NCBI GenBank assembly: GCA_902601455.1
Contig: CACKNC010000003.1
Location: forward strand, 31,505 to 95,504
From: an uncultured Alphaproteobacteria bacterium
GTDB taxonomy: Bacteria; Pseudomonadota; Alphaproteobacteria; HIMB59; GCA-002718135
DNA: 64,000 nt
Direction: 5' to 3'
Shown here: piece after piece, positions 27,083 through 35,643 of the stretch
How positions within the stretch are numbered: the stretch's first letter is position 1
Layout: each line of letters begins with the position of its first letter
Position numbers and translations under genes: made by a program
Notes under the pieces: model-generated
Databases searched by the model: none
Seen by the model: the letters and a program-made list of their open reading frames with translations, nothing else
What the model was told of the DNA's origin: nothing

Positions 27083-28385
27083 AAGACACTAAGATTGTAA
27101 CAGTTACTACTATTTGAGAAAAAATTATATCGCTAAAAAAATGCCCTCCTGCAGCAATTCTTATAAAACCCAATAAAGAACCTAAAATTAACCCTAAATA
27201 AACATATACATTTTTCTTTGTTATAAAATAAAAGACAATTAGTAAGAACCCAACAGAAGAATCACCAGACACAAACGAGCAATTTGAGGAACATGCATCA
27301 CTAATTTTATACCACGGATTAAAATCTTGAAAACCATTAAAATATGAAACATCATTAGGTCTTGCTCTACCCCACATGTTTTTTAACAAAAAATTTACAA
27401 CCAGCAACATTGTAATTGCTCCAGAAACCCAAATATAAACAATCTCTGATATTGAAAACCTATAACCAAAATAAATCTTTTTTAATGGAAAAAATCGCAA
27501 AACCAAAGGAAGAACAAAAATATATATTAATATAAATGGAAGCAGAATTTTTCTAAAAAATATTGAAACAGGATAATAACTTTGAATTAAGAATTGTTTA
27601 TCCCCATAGTAAAAAAGACCACTTATATAAAGATCTAGTGAAGGACCAGCAGTTACAAATGTAGCTAAAATAAAAAAAATTATTAATACTTTTGTTACCA
27701 TTGAAATTTGTGAAATCTTTAAACTTCCCCAATAGATGTTTGGATAATTAATTTTAATAAAATAATCAAATACCTTATAAACACTAATTGCAATTATCAC
27801 CCCCCCAATAACGTCAGTTAAAAAATGTGCCCCAACAACAACCCTGCTTAATGCTATAAAAAAACCAAAAAAATAAAAAAAATATCTTAAGTTAGGAATG
27901 GCCAATGCTGTAATTATGGTAATTGCTATAATTGTTGAGGAATGACCTGATGGAAAAGAGTGGAAAGACGACTCAGTAGAAAAAAAATTAAACTCAAAAC
28001 TACCATCTAATTGAGAATGGTTTGGTCTAGGTCTTCCTACTAGGTGCTTAATTATTTGGGTAATTAGACCAACAAGAAGTAAATATGAAAAACTAAAAAT
28101 ACTAAATTTTTTTAGATAAAAATACTTCTCTTCATTTATTATGTTTAAAGTTTTTATTAAATAAGAAGAAAAGAAGAGAAGAATAAAAAATAAAAAATAC
28201 CACAACGAGTCACCTAAATCAGTTATTCCAATAAAAAAATCTTTAAGATAAACTGATCCAATGCCATAATTAATTTTTGTGAAAAGGCTGTTTGCCCAAA
28301 GATCAAACTTGTTAGTAAATAAAACTGATATTAGTAAAAGAATAAATAAACTTAACTCAATCTGTATTTTTTTAATCACAAACAA
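27051..28385 (-). CDS. Tandem PAP2 (two-domain) membrane phosphatase
   Basis: This 444-residue membrane protein carries two complete PAP2 motif sets. Domain 1 has KHLVGRPRP, FPSGHS and SRVVVGAHFLTDV. Domain 2 has KNMWGRARP, SFVSGDSSVG and RIAAGGHFFSDI. In domain 2 the PSGH His is replaced by Asp, a change also seen in some lipid-phosphatase branches. PAP2 proteins remove phosphate from lipid A, undecaprenyl pyrophosphate or phosphatidic acid. About twelve hydrophobic segments are present. It overlaps the glycosyltransferase gene by 32 bases, so the products may act on a common lipid substrate. Confidence 0.87.
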   Translation of the reverse strand: MFVIKKIQIELSLFILLLISVLFTNKFDLWANSLFTKINYGIGSVYLKDFFIGITDLGDSLWYFLFFILLFFSSYLIKTLNIINEEKYFYLKKFSIFSFSYLLLVGLITQIIKHLVGRPRPNHSQLDGSFEFNFFSTESSFHSFPSGHSSTIIAITIITALAIPNLRYFFYFFGFFIALSRVVVGAHFLTDVIGGVIIAISVYKVFDYFIKINYPNIYWGSLKISQISMVTKVLIIFFILATFVTAGPSLDLYISGLFYYGDKQFLIQSYYPVSIFFRKILLPFILIYIFVLPLVLRFFPLKKIYFGYRFSISEIVYIWVSGAITMLLVVNFLLKNMWGRARPNDVSYFNGFQDFNPWYKISDACSSNCSFVSGDSSVGFLLIVFYFITKKNVYVYLGLILGSLLGFIRIAAGGHFFSDIIFSQIVVTVTILVSFVLYKKFYDK

Positions 28386-28417
28386 TCGTTAGGTAAGGTT
28401 GATATTAAAATCAATCT

Positions 28418-29731
28418 TTAAAGTATGAATTTAGAGAGATCTTGACTTTTTATTAAATCAACCAGGTTGGTTTCAACAAATTTTTTATCTATTGTTATTG
28501 TGGTCGGGCCAATATCAGAAGCATTAAAACTCACTTCTTCTAAAAGTTTTTCCATAATTGTATGTAATCGTCTAGCGCCTATATTTTCAACATTTTGGTT
28601 TATTTCAGTAGCTAAAGAAGCAATTGAGTCTATGCCATCTTCTTTAAATTCTAAATCTACTTTTTCAGTACCAAGAAGGCCAACATATTGTTTAATAAGG
28701 CTATTTTGTGTTTCAGTAAGAATAAGTTTAAAATCATCTTTTGATAAACTCTCAAGCTCAACACGTATAGGAAGTCGTCCTTGAAGCTCAGGTAACATGT
28801 CAGATGGTTTTGATAAATGAAAGGCACCAGAAGCAATGAACAAAATATAATCTGTTTTTACTACACCATGTTTTGTGGATACCGCAGTTCCCTCTATGAG
28901 AGGCAATAAATCTCTTTGAACACCCTCTCTAGATACATCAGCCCCACTTCTTTCACTTCTAGAGGTTATTTTATCAATTTCATCTATGAACACTATTCCA
29001 TTCTGTTCAACATCTTCCAAAGCCCTAGAGTTAATTTTATCTTGATCTAATAGTTTTTCAGTCTCCTCTTGAAGAAGATAATCATGAGATTCACTGACTG
29101 TCATCTTTTTCATTTTTTTTTGCTTACCAAAGTTTTTTCCAAACATATCACCAAGGTTTATCATCCCCATTTGTGAGCCAGGCATACCCGGTATATCCAT
29201 TGTTGGTAAACTCATTGATGAGTTTGCTGCAACAGGAATTTCAACTTCTTTATCATTTAGTTCACCGCTACGAAGTTTTTGTCTAAAACTATCTCTTGTT
29301 GACTCGCTTGAGGTTTTAGAGACTAGTATGTCTAAAATTTTTTCTTCTGCATTTTTTTCTGCCTTCGCCTTCACCTCTTTGCCCATTTTTTCTTTTGTGC
29401 TGTTGATGCTAATTTCGACTAAATCTCTTATAATTTGTTCAACATCTCTTCCTACATATCCCACCTCTGTAAATTTAGTTGCTTCTACTTTTACAAAAGG
29501 AGCTTCTGCTAATTTTGCAAGACGACGTGATATTTCGGTTTTACCACAGCCAGTTGGTCCAACCATTAGGATATTTTTAGGAACTATTTCATCTCTTAGA
29601 GATTGATCTAATTGTTTTCTTCGCCACCTATTTCTTAGAGCTACTGATACTGCTCTTTTTGCATTTTTTTGACCGATAATAAACTTATCTAGTTCAGAAA
29701 CTGTTTCTCTTGGGCTAAAATTAGATTCCAT
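28418..29731 (-). CDS. hslU: HslU, ATPase subunit of the HslVU protease
   Basis: This 437-residue AAA+ unfoldase feeds proteins to HslV. The N-terminal [33 protein letters not shown] segment is typical. Walker A is [17 protein letters not shown], the pore/GYVG loop is EVGYVGRDV, Walker B is [12 protein letters not shown], and the sensor/arginine-finger region is [17 protein letters not shown]. The C-terminal tail SQDLSKFIL docks into HslV. The Met-rich I-domain insert ([16 protein letters not shown]) is present. It begins on the last base of the hslV stop codon (TAATGG-type junction). Confidence 0.97.
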   Translation of the reverse strand: MESNFSPRETVSELDKFIIGQKNAKRAVSVALRNRWRRKQLDQSLRDEIVPKNILMVGPTGCGKTEISRRLAKLAEAPFVKVEATKFTEVGYVGRDVEQIIRDLVEISINSTKEKMGKEVKAKAEKNAEEKILDILVSKTSSESTRDSFRQKLRSGELNDKEVEIPVAANSSMSLPTMDIPGMPGSQMGMINLGDMFGKNFGKQKKMKKMTVSESHDYLLQEETEKLLDQDKINSRALEDVEQNGIVFIDEIDKITSRSERSGADVSREGVQRDLLPLIEGTAVSTKHGVVKTDYILFIASGAFHLSKPSDMLPELQGRLPIRVELESLSKDDFKLILTETQNSLIKQYVGLLGTEKVDLEFKEDGIDSIASLATEINQNVENIGARRLHTIMEKLLEEVSFNASDIGPTTITIDKKFVETNLVDLIKSQDLSKFIL

Positions 29732-30258
29732 TATAGCTCAATTGTTTCTGATATAATGTTATGATTGGTATAAATACATATATCAGCGGCAATATTTAAA
29801 GACTCAATAGCTATATCTTTTGCGTTCATTTCAGTGTTTTTCAAAAGAGCTTTTGCAGCACTGTTTGCAAACGGTCCACCTGATCCAATAGCTAAAATAC
29901 CATCATCTGATTCTATAACATCACCCGTTCCAGATAATAGCAAACTTACATCTTTATCCGCAACAATCATCATCGCCTCTAATTTTCTAAGGTATTTGTC
30001 AGATCTCCAATCCTTAGCTAGCTCAACACAAGCTCTCATTAATTGATTCTTGTATTGATCTAGTTTTCCTTCTAATCTTTCAAACAAAGCAAATGCATCA
30101 GCTGTTGAGCCTGCAAAACCTGAAATTACTGTGCCATCATTACCCAATCTTCTAATTTTTTTAACGTTTGACTTCATTACAGTATTGCCAAGACTAGCCT
30201 GACCATCACCAGCAATAACTACTAAATTATCTTTTCTAATACCTATAATTGTTGTCAT
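29731..30258 (-). CDS. hslV: HslV, peptidase subunit of the HslVU protease
   Basis: This 175-residue proteasome-beta-like threonine protease follows Met with TTIIGI, giving the N-terminal catalytic Thr after Met removal. [19 protein letters not shown] contains conserved active-site elements, and [17 protein letters not shown] is the family signature. It forms a dodecamer capped by HslU. A CTTG-N18-CCAT element lies 31 bases upstream on the same strand, the same spacing as in front of dnaK, suggesting heat-shock sigma control of hslVU. Confidence 0.97.
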   Translation of the reverse strand: MTTIIGIRKDNLVVIAGDGQASLGNTVMKSNVKKIRRLGNDGTVISGFAGSTADAFALFERLEGKLDQYKNQLMRACVELAKDWRSDKYLRKLEAMMIVADKDVSLLLSGTGDVIESDDGILAIGSGGPFANSAAKALLKNTEMNAKDIAIESLNIAADICIYTNHNIISETIEL

Positions 30259-30289
30259 TTTAACTTTTTTTTATTTTACACATTTAAAA

Positions 30290-30315
30290 ATGGCTACTTA
30301 ATTCTTTTAATCAAG
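30290..30315 (-). promoter_or_regulatory. Candidate RpoH (heat-shock) promoter of hslVU
   Basis: On the minus strand CTTG (30315-30312) is followed after 18 bases by CCAT (30293-30290). This resembles RpoH promoters (CTTGAAA and CCCCATNT). The distance to the hslV ATG is 31 bases. The dnaK gene has the same CTTG-N18-CCAT arrangement. Confidence 0.5.
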
Positions 30316-30321
30316 TGATTT

Positions 30322-30361
30322 GCCTAGAATATTTTATATATCACTGATATTAGGCGTTTTT
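30322..30361 (+). promoter_or_regulatory. Hairpin with T-run directly before hisB start
   Basis: GCCTA(GA)ATA at 30322-30331 can pair with TATTAGGC at 30348-30355, with a two-base bulge. GTTTTT and then the hisB ATG follow. It resembles a weak terminator or attenuator. It has no upstream plus-strand gene to terminate, because hslV is divergent. A role in his operon control is speculative. Confidence 0.3.
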
Positions 30362-30949
30362 ATGAGAACCGCAAAAGTAAACAGAAATACAAAAGAAACA
30401 AATATCTCTTGTGAAATCAATATAGATGGAACAGGCAAAAATGAAATTTATACAGGGATAGGGTTTTTTGATCATATGTTGGAAATCTTTTCCCACCATA
30501 GTCTTATTGATTTAAAACTTAAGGCCAAAGGAGACACTCATGTTGATTTTCATCATACTGTAGAAGATACCGCATATGTACTTGCGGACGCTATTAATAG
30601 AGCAATAGGAGAAAAAAGAGGAATTAATAGATATGGTTTTTTTTATATAACTATGGATGAAAGTTTATCTCGAACAGTGATTGATTTTTCTGGTAGACCT
30701 GAATTTATTTGGAAGGTTAAACTTGGTCTTAAAAAAATAGGTGAAATGGACACAGAGCTTTTCCATGAATTTTTTAGAGCTTTTTGCAATGAATCTAAAT
30801 GTAATCTTCACATTGAAAATTTCTATGGTGATAACAACCACCACATAATAGAGTCATGTTTTAAATCATTTGCAAGAAGTATTAGACATGCACTAACTGT
30901 AGACGAAAGAATAAAAAACATAATACCATCTTCAAAAGGTATGCTATAA
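30362..30949 (+). CDS. hisB: Imidazoleglycerol-phosphate dehydratase
   Basis: The family N-terminus MRTAKVNRNTKETNI fixes the ATG at 30362 (195 residues); an upstream TTG at 30320 would add 14 unrelated residues. The enzyme performs the sixth step of histidine synthesis. The manganese-binding repeats are visible: FFDHMLEIFSHHS, DFHHTVEDTAYVLADAI and NNHHIIESCFKSFARSIRHAL. It is the monofunctional type without the N-terminal phosphatase found in E. coli HisB. It begins the hisB-hisH-GNAT-hisA-hisF-hisE operon and is divergent from hslV. Confidence 0.96.
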   Translation: MRTAKVNRNTKETNISCEINIDGTGKNEIYTGIGFFDHMLEIFSHHSLIDLKLKAKGDTHVDFHHTVEDTAYVLADAINRAIGEKRGINRYGFFYITMDESLSRTVIDFSGRPEFIWKVKLGLKKIGEMDTELFHEFFRAFCNESKCNLHIENFYGDNNHHIIESCFKSFARSIRHALTVDERIKNIIPSSKGML

Positions 30950-30953
30950 ATTA

Positions 30954-31583
30954 ATGAAAAAAAACATAACCATAATTGACTATGGTTCTGGAAATATTTT
31001 ATCTGCAAAACAATCATTTGCTAGAGTAATAAAAACAGAAAATATTAACGCCAATGTATGTATCTCTAGTAAACCCGAAACAATAAAAAACTCAACTCAC
31101 ATTGTGCTTCCTGGTCAGGGAGCATTTGAAACATGTATTAATGGACTTAAGGGCATTCCAGGAATGATAGATGAGTTAAATAATTTTGTAATTGCTAAAA
31201 AGAAACCATTTTTTGGTATTTGTGTTGGAATGCAGCTCCTTGCAAATAACAGCCTAGAAAATGGAGATCACAAAGGACTGGGTTGGGTGGACGGAACTAT
31301 AGAAAAGCTTCCCGCTGAAAAACTCAAAATGCCTCATATGGGCTGGAATTCAATCAGGGTTTTGAAAAAAAACCTCAAAATTAATCCGAGAGAAACAGAT
31401 TATTATTTCGTTCATAGCTTTTATTTTAACTGCAAAAACAAAGAAAATGTTCTTGCTATTACAAATTATGGGATAGATTTTCCTTCTATTGTTAACAAAG
31501 AAAATATATATGGCCTTCAGTTCCATCCTGAAAAAAGTTCTGATCAAGGTTTGGATATAATAAAAAGTTTTATTAAAATATGA
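30954..31583 (+). CDS. hisH: Imidazole glycerol phosphate synthase, glutaminase subunit
   Basis: This 209-residue class I glutamine amidotransferase supplies ammonia to HisF. The N-terminal ITIIDYGSGNILSAKQSF is typical, and the nucleophile is in PFFGICVGMQLLANN. The PHMGWNSI segment and the His/Glu of the triad in YGLQFHPEKSSDQG complete the active site. Length is normal for HisH. It follows hisB after four bases and overlaps the GNAT gene by four. Confidence 0.96.
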   Translation: MKKNITIIDYGSGNILSAKQSFARVIKTENINANVCISSKPETIKNSTHIVLPGQGAFETCINGLKGIPGMIDELNNFVIAKKKPFFGICVGMQLLANNSLENGDHKGLGWVDGTIEKLPAEKLKMPHMGWNSIRVLKKNLKINPRETDYYFVHSFYFNCKNKENVLAITNYGIDFPSIVNKENIYGLQFHPEKSSDQGLDIIKSFIKI

Positions 31584-32119
31584 ATAGTTTAGCTAAAGAA
31601 AATATGAATATAGCTGTAGAAAGCTTAATTAAAGTTTCTGAAACTGATCTTGCCGATCTTTGTAATATTACTGAGCAGGCAATAAAGGCTGGAGGAGGTT
31701 TTGGTTGGTTAACAATTCCACCCATTGAAAATCTAAAAAAATATTGGAACGGATTAGTTTTGATTAAATCTAACATATTAATTGTTGGAAGATTAAACGG
31801 AACAATTGCTGGTGCTTCACAAATCTCTTTTTACCCACCCAATAATGAAGCTCAAAAAAACATTTCTAGAATTCAATCTCATTTTGTTGCACCTTGGGCT
31901 AGGGGCTATGGTTTAGCAAAAGCCATGATTGATCAAGCAATAGAAATTTCAAAAGAAAATAATAAAAAAAGCATTCAACTAGATATCAGAGAAACCCAAT
32001 CAGCAGCTATTAAACTTTTTGAAAATAAAGGCTTTGCTAAATGGGGTGAAAATCCATCATATGCCTTCATTAATGGAGCGCGAATAAGGGGTTATTATTA
32101 TCACAAAGATCTGCAGTGA
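31580..32119 (+). CDS. GNAT-family N-acetyltransferase embedded in the his operon
   Basis: This 179-residue single GNAT domain has the acetyl-CoA pyrophosphate-binding region as SHFVAPWARGYGLAKAMIDQAIE, matching the family V-x-x-x-x-R-G-x-G-x-A, and the C-terminal IKLFENKGFAKWGENP strand/helix. A central beta strand reads ILIVGRLNGTIAGASQI. The substrate is unknown. The gene overlaps hisH and hisA by four bases each, so it is translated as part of the his operon. It could act on a metabolite or regulator linked to histidine synthesis, but nothing in the sequence shows this. An internal ATG at 31604 is an alternative start. Confidence 0.85.
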   Translation: MNSLAKENMNIAVESLIKVSETDLADLCNITEQAIKAGGGFGWLTIPPIENLKKYWNGLVLIKSNILIVGRLNGTIAGASQISFYPPNNEAQKNISRIQSHFVAPWARGYGLAKAMIDQAIEISKENNKKSIQLDIRETQSAAIKLFENKGFAKWGENPSYAFINGARIRGYYYHKDLQ

Positions 32120-32847
32120 AAATTTTTCCAGCAATTGATCTTAAACAAAATAAATGTGTAAGACTGAGCAAAGGAGAGGACAGCAGTAGTGTTGTTTTTA
32201 ATGAAAATCCAATTGATCAAGCTAAGTTTTTCGAAGATCAGGGTTGTACGCGATTACACCTTGTTGATCTTGACTCCGCTTTTGGAAGAAATAATATAAA
32301 TAATAAAACAATTCAAAAAATTAGAGAAAGTATTTCAATTCCAATTCAGATTGGTGGTGGAATACGATCTGAAACTATTGCCAGAAATTATTTTGATTTA
32401 GGCGCTGATTTTTTAATTATCGGATCTTATGCTGTAAGCAATAGCCAAGAAGTGAAAAATTTAGCAAAAAACTTTGAACAAAAAATATACGTTGCTCTTG
32501 ATATTCTAAAAAATAAAATAATGATAAAGGGCTGGGTTGAGGAAAGTGATTTTACACCAGAAAAAATTTTTGAAATATATGACAAGTCTAATATAAGAGG
32601 TTATGTGCTTACCGATATTGAAAAAGATGGAATGCTTACGGGTCTAAATCAAAAAATGATTTCAACTAATGTTTCCTTAACAAACAAAAAGCTTATTGTC
32701 GGGGGCGGATTAAAAAATAATTTAGATTTAGAGCGGTTACGAAATATAAAATCTGATAATCTTGAAGGTGTTATAGTGGGTAAGTCTTTTTACGTTGGAA
32801 ATATTGATTTAAAAGTAGCTCAAAAAATATTGGATCAAAATGCTTAA
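32116..32847 (+). CDS. hisA: ProFAR isomerase
   Basis: This 243-residue (beta-alpha)8 barrel isomerises ProFAR to PRFAR. The N-terminal FPAIDLKQNKCVRLSKG contains the catalytic Asp, with the substrate phosphate sites IQIGGGIRS and VGGGLKN. The second catalytic Asp is in YVLTDIEKDGMLTG. It starts with GTG at 32116, which overlaps the GNAT stop, and overlaps hisF by eight bases. Confidence 0.96.
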   Translation: MKIFPAIDLKQNKCVRLSKGEDSSSVVFNENPIDQAKFFEDQGCTRLHLVDLDSAFGRNNINNKTIQKIRESISIPIQIGGGIRSETIARNYFDLGADFLIIGSYAVSNSQEVKNLAKNFEQKIYVALDILKNKIMIKGWVEESDFTPEKIFEIYDKSNIRGYVLTDIEKDGMLTGLNQKMISTNVSLTNKKLIVGGGLKNNLDLERLRNIKSDNLEGVIVGKSFYVGNIDLKVAQKILDQNA

Positions 32848-33595
32848 AAAAAGAATTATTCCGTGCCTTGATGTTAAGGACGGAAGAGTAGTAAAGGGAA
32901 TTAATTTTTTAGATTTGGTTGATGCCGGAGATCCTGTTCAACAAGCTAAGTTTTATTCTGAAAACGGTGCCGATGAAATATGTTTTTTAGATATTAGTGC
33001 CTCACTGGAGAACAGAGATACAATTCTTAGAATGGTTGAAAAAACAGCAGAAGAGGTTTTTATACCCTTAACGGTTGGTGGCGGTGTAAGATCGATTGAA
33101 AATATTCAAAACTTATTAAAAGCAGGAGCTGATAAAGTTTCTATAAATTCTGCTGCAATAAATGACCCCAATATTATAAAAAACTCTTCTAAATATTTTG
33201 GAAGTCAGTGCATCGTGGTGGCTGTTGATGTAAAAAAAGAAAGTGATTCTTGGAAAGTCCATTCTCATGGAGGAACAAAAAACACAAATATTGATGCTTT
33301 AGAATGGTTAAAAAAAGTTGAAGATTTAGGCGCTGGAGAAATATTATTAACTTCAATGGATAAAGATGGAACTAAATCAGGTTTTGATCTCGAAATTTTA
33401 TCTCGCGCAAATGATGTATTAAGCATACCAATAATTGCAAGTGGAGGTGTGGGTTTGATGGATCATTTCTATGAAGGCGTGCATATTGGCAAAGCTGATG
33501 CCTTGCTTGCTGCATCCGTCTTTCATTTTAATGAATTTAGTATAATGGATGTAAAGAATTACTTAAAAGAAAAAAACATAGAAATTAGAATTTAG
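32840..33595 (+). CDS. hisF: Imidazole glycerol phosphate synthase, cyclase subunit
   Basis: This 251-residue (beta-alpha)8 barrel is the partner of HisH; it makes imidazole glycerol phosphate and AICAR. The N-terminus RIIPCLDVKDGRVVKGINF carries the first catalytic Asp. Phosphate sites are LTVGGGVRSIENI and IASGGVG, and the second catalytic Asp is in ILLTSMDKDGTKSG. Length is normal. The stop codon is followed immediately by the hisE start. Confidence 0.97.
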   Translation: MLKKRIIPCLDVKDGRVVKGINFLDLVDAGDPVQQAKFYSENGADEICFLDISASLENRDTILRMVEKTAEEVFIPLTVGGGVRSIENIQNLLKAGADKVSINSAAINDPNIIKNSSKYFGSQCIVVAVDVKKESDSWKVHSHGGTKNTNIDALEWLKKVEDLGAGEILLTSMDKDGTKSGFDLEILSRANDVLSIPIIASGGVGLMDHFYEGVHIGKADALLAASVFHFNEFSIMDVKNYLKEKNIEIRI

Positions 33596-33889
33596 ATGAA
33601 AGACCCATTTTTAGATTTATTTTCAATAATTGAGGATAGAAAAAAATCAAAATCAAAAAAATCTTACACCTTAAGCCTGTTTAAAGAAGGAGAAAAAAAA
33701 ATTGCACAAAAATTTGGAGAAGAAAGTGCAGAGCTTATTATAGATTACTTAAAAGGAACAAAAAAACGAACCATAGAAGAAGCTACAGATCTAATTTATC
33801 ATTTGTTTGTTTTATTAAGCTCAAAAAAAATAAGCTACCAAGATATTCAAAAAGAGTTAGTTAAAAGAAATAATGTACGACGAAAATAA
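33596..33889 (+). CDS. hisE: Phosphoribosyl-ATP pyrophosphatase
   Basis: This 97-residue all-helical MazG-like enzyme hydrolyses PR-ATP to PR-AMP (second step of histidine synthesis). The conserved KKIAQKFGEESAELIIDYL contains the metal-binding Glu set, and EEATDLIYHLFVLLS holds the further acidic residues. It is separate from HisI, which lies at 58.5 kb, as in other Alphaproteobacteria. Its 3' end overlaps the HIT gene by 17 bases. Confidence 0.94.
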   Translation: MKDPFLDLFSIIEDRKKSKSKKSYTLSLFKEGEKKIAQKFGEESAELIIDYLKGTKKRTIEEATDLIYHLFVLLSSKKISYQDIQKELVKRNNVRRK

Positions 33890-34226
33890 TATATTTGCTA
33901 AAATAATCAGAGGTGAAATATCTTGTGATAAGGTTTACGAAGATGAAAACTGTTTATTTTTTTACGATATAAATCCAGCAGCAAAAATCCATGTACTTGG
34001 TGTTCCAAAAACCCCATGCATAGATTATGTTGATTTTGTAAGTAAAAATGAAACAAGTATAGTTTCAGACTTTTTTAAAAAAACCAATTTAGTTATAGAA
34101 AAATTAGGAATTAAAGATGATGGATATAGATTAGTTTCAAACTCTGGTAAACATGGCGAACAAGAAGTTCCACATTTTCATATTCATATTTTGGGTGGAG
34201 AACAACTAAATCAAAAAAAGATATAA
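33873..34226 (+). CDS. HIT-family (histidine triad) nucleotide-binding protein
   Basis: This 117-residue HINT-like protein has the sequence NIFAKIIRGEISCDKVYEDE at the N-terminus and the active-site triad EVPHFHIHILGG at the C-terminus (HxHxH). Such proteins hydrolyse AMP- or acyl-adenylates; the physiological substrate is unclear. Alphaproteobacterial hisE is often followed by a HIT gene. It starts within the last 17 bases of hisE and ends directly against the convergent BON lipoprotein gene. Confidence 0.93.
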   Translation: MYDENNIFAKIIRGEISCDKVYEDENCLFFYDINPAAKIHVLGVPKTPCIDYVDFVSKNETSIVSDFFKKTNLVIEKLGIKDDGYRLVSNSGKHGEQEVPHFHIHILGGEQLNQKKI

Positions 34227-34808
34227 CTATTCTTTTATTATTACGTAGTTAACTATTTCTTCTACACCTTTAACTGTTTTTGTTACCGAGATTAATTCCT
34301 CTAATTGTTGTGGTCTTGAGGTGATACCGGCAATATACACTTTGCCCTGAATTGTTTCAAAGTTATAAGCAATTGACCTCAAACCGAGTGTTTTTGCTGC
34401 CAATCCTTTTACTTGTGCGGTTATCCAAACGTCCTGAGCATATTCTTTTAATCCCGCTCTGTTTCCAATTTGAATTTCATTTACAACCTCATTTACACCT
34501 TCAACCTCCCAAACCCTCCTAACAGCATCTATTCTGATCTCTTGGTTGTCTACAAGACCTGTTAACAAAACCCGACCCTCAAGGACGGTTGTGTTAACGT
34601 CAACAAATAAATTATCACTTGAGTTAATGAATTTTGCTGCAATATTGACTTTAATAGTTGCGTCATCCACTACTGTGCCCAAACTTCTATCACCTTCAGC
34701 AACAACCATTCCAGTTGCCGCACCAGATCCTAAAACACCTGCGGGTGAGCAGCCTAGCAGATTAATAGATGTTATGAGTAAAAAGACTAAGATTATTTTA
34801 TTTTTCAT
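34227..34808 (-). CDS. BON-domain outer-membrane lipoprotein (DolP/YraP-like)
   Basis: This 193-residue protein has a lipobox NLLGC (Cys20) and two BON domains: DDATIKVNIAAKF...VDVNTTVLEGRVLLTGLVDN and VWITAQVKGLAAKTLGLRS...YNFETIQGKVYIAGITS. DolP in E. coli binds anionic phospholipid at division sites and supports outer-membrane integrity. The gene lies next to rsmI and an LpoA-like gene, mirroring the E. coli yraL-yraM-yraP neighbourhood. It overlaps rsmI by 11 bases. Confidence 0.88.
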   Translation of the reverse strand: MKNKIILVFLLITSINLLGCSPAGVLGSGAATGMVVAEGDRSLGTVVDDATIKVNIAAKFINSSDNLFVDVNTTVLEGRVLLTGLVDNQEIRIDAVRRVWEVEGVNEVVNEIQIGNRAGLKEYAQDVWITAQVKGLAAKTLGLRSIAYNFETIQGKVYIAGITSRPQQLEELISVTKTVKGVEEIVNYVIIKE

Positions 34809-35643
34809 TTTTTATATCTAATATTTTTTTATACAATTTTTGTTTTCCAATGTTTCCAATTTTATGTACTATTTCAACGGTGTCGGTCAAAGAAAATTTT
34901 TTTAATAATTTCTTAACTACACCAATTGTGTCAAGACTAAGTTCAGCTGATGTTTTTTTGTTATCAACACTAACCCCTTCAACCACAATCACAAACTCTC
35001 CAAGAGAGTTCTTTGGTTTTTCTATAAATTCATCACGGACTTTTTTACACAACCCTACAAAAACCCATTCATTTACCTTTGTTAATTCTTTACAAATGGC
35101 AATTTTTCTAAGCGGAATTTCTTCTGTTAAAATTTGTAAAAACAATAAAATTTTATGTCTAGAAACAAAAAAAACAGATGTCGTTTCAGAGCTTTTTAAC
35201 ATTTTAGCAAAATCAATAATATTCTTTTTGCTCTTAGGTAAAAAACCATGAAATATATATTTATTTATTGGAATTGAGGATAGTTGCAGAGCGCTTGTTA
35301 AAGCAGAAGCTCCGGGAATTACTGTTACAAACAATTTATTTTCTATACAATATCTTACTAGTTTGTATCCTGGGTCAGACACTAAGGGAGAGCCTGCATC
35401 TGATATTAATGATATCTTTTTGTGTTTTAGTTTCTCACTAATTTTTTCAATGACAATTTCTTCATTATAGTCATGTAAAGACATTAATTTCTTTTTTATT
35501 TCTAATTTTGATAGTAATTTAAGAGAATGTTTAGGGTTTTCACAAATAATCAAATCAGAATTTTTCAGTGTAATTATTGCTCTCGAACTAATATCTCCAA
35601 GATTACCAATTGGTGTCGAAACTATGTATAGGCCGTTTTCCAT
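34798..35643 (-). CDS. rsmI: 16S rRNA (cytidine-1402-2'-O)-methyltransferase
   Basis: This 281-residue SAM-dependent tetrapyrrole-methylase-fold enzyme 2'-O-methylates C1402 in the ribosomal P site. It starts with GLYIVSTPIGNLGDISSRAI, the signature of RsmI. The glycine-rich LISDAGSPLVSDPGYKLV and the VIPGASALTSALQLSSIP segment follow. Its start codon lies inside the 5' end of the divergent LpoA-like gene (20-base overlap of coding starts). Confidence 0.96.
   Translation of the reverse strand: MENGLYIVSTPIGNLGDISSRAIITLKNSDLIICENPKHSLKLLSKLEIKKKLMSLHDYNEEIVIEKISEKLKHKKISLISDAGSPLVSDPGYKLVRYCIENKLFVTVIPGASALTSALQLSSIPINKYIFHGFLPKSKKNIIDFAKMLKSSETTSVFFVSRHKILLFLQILTEEIPLRKIAICKELTKVNEWVFVGLCKKVRDEFIEKPKNSLGEFVIVVEGVSVDNKKTSAELSLDTIGVVKKLLKKFSLTDTVEIVHKIGNIGKQKLYKKILDIKNEK

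Noticed and set aside
34850..35251. 133-codon plus-strand frame opposite rsmI
   Set aside because: RsmI is clearly real on the minus strand; this frame has no ribosome site or domain.
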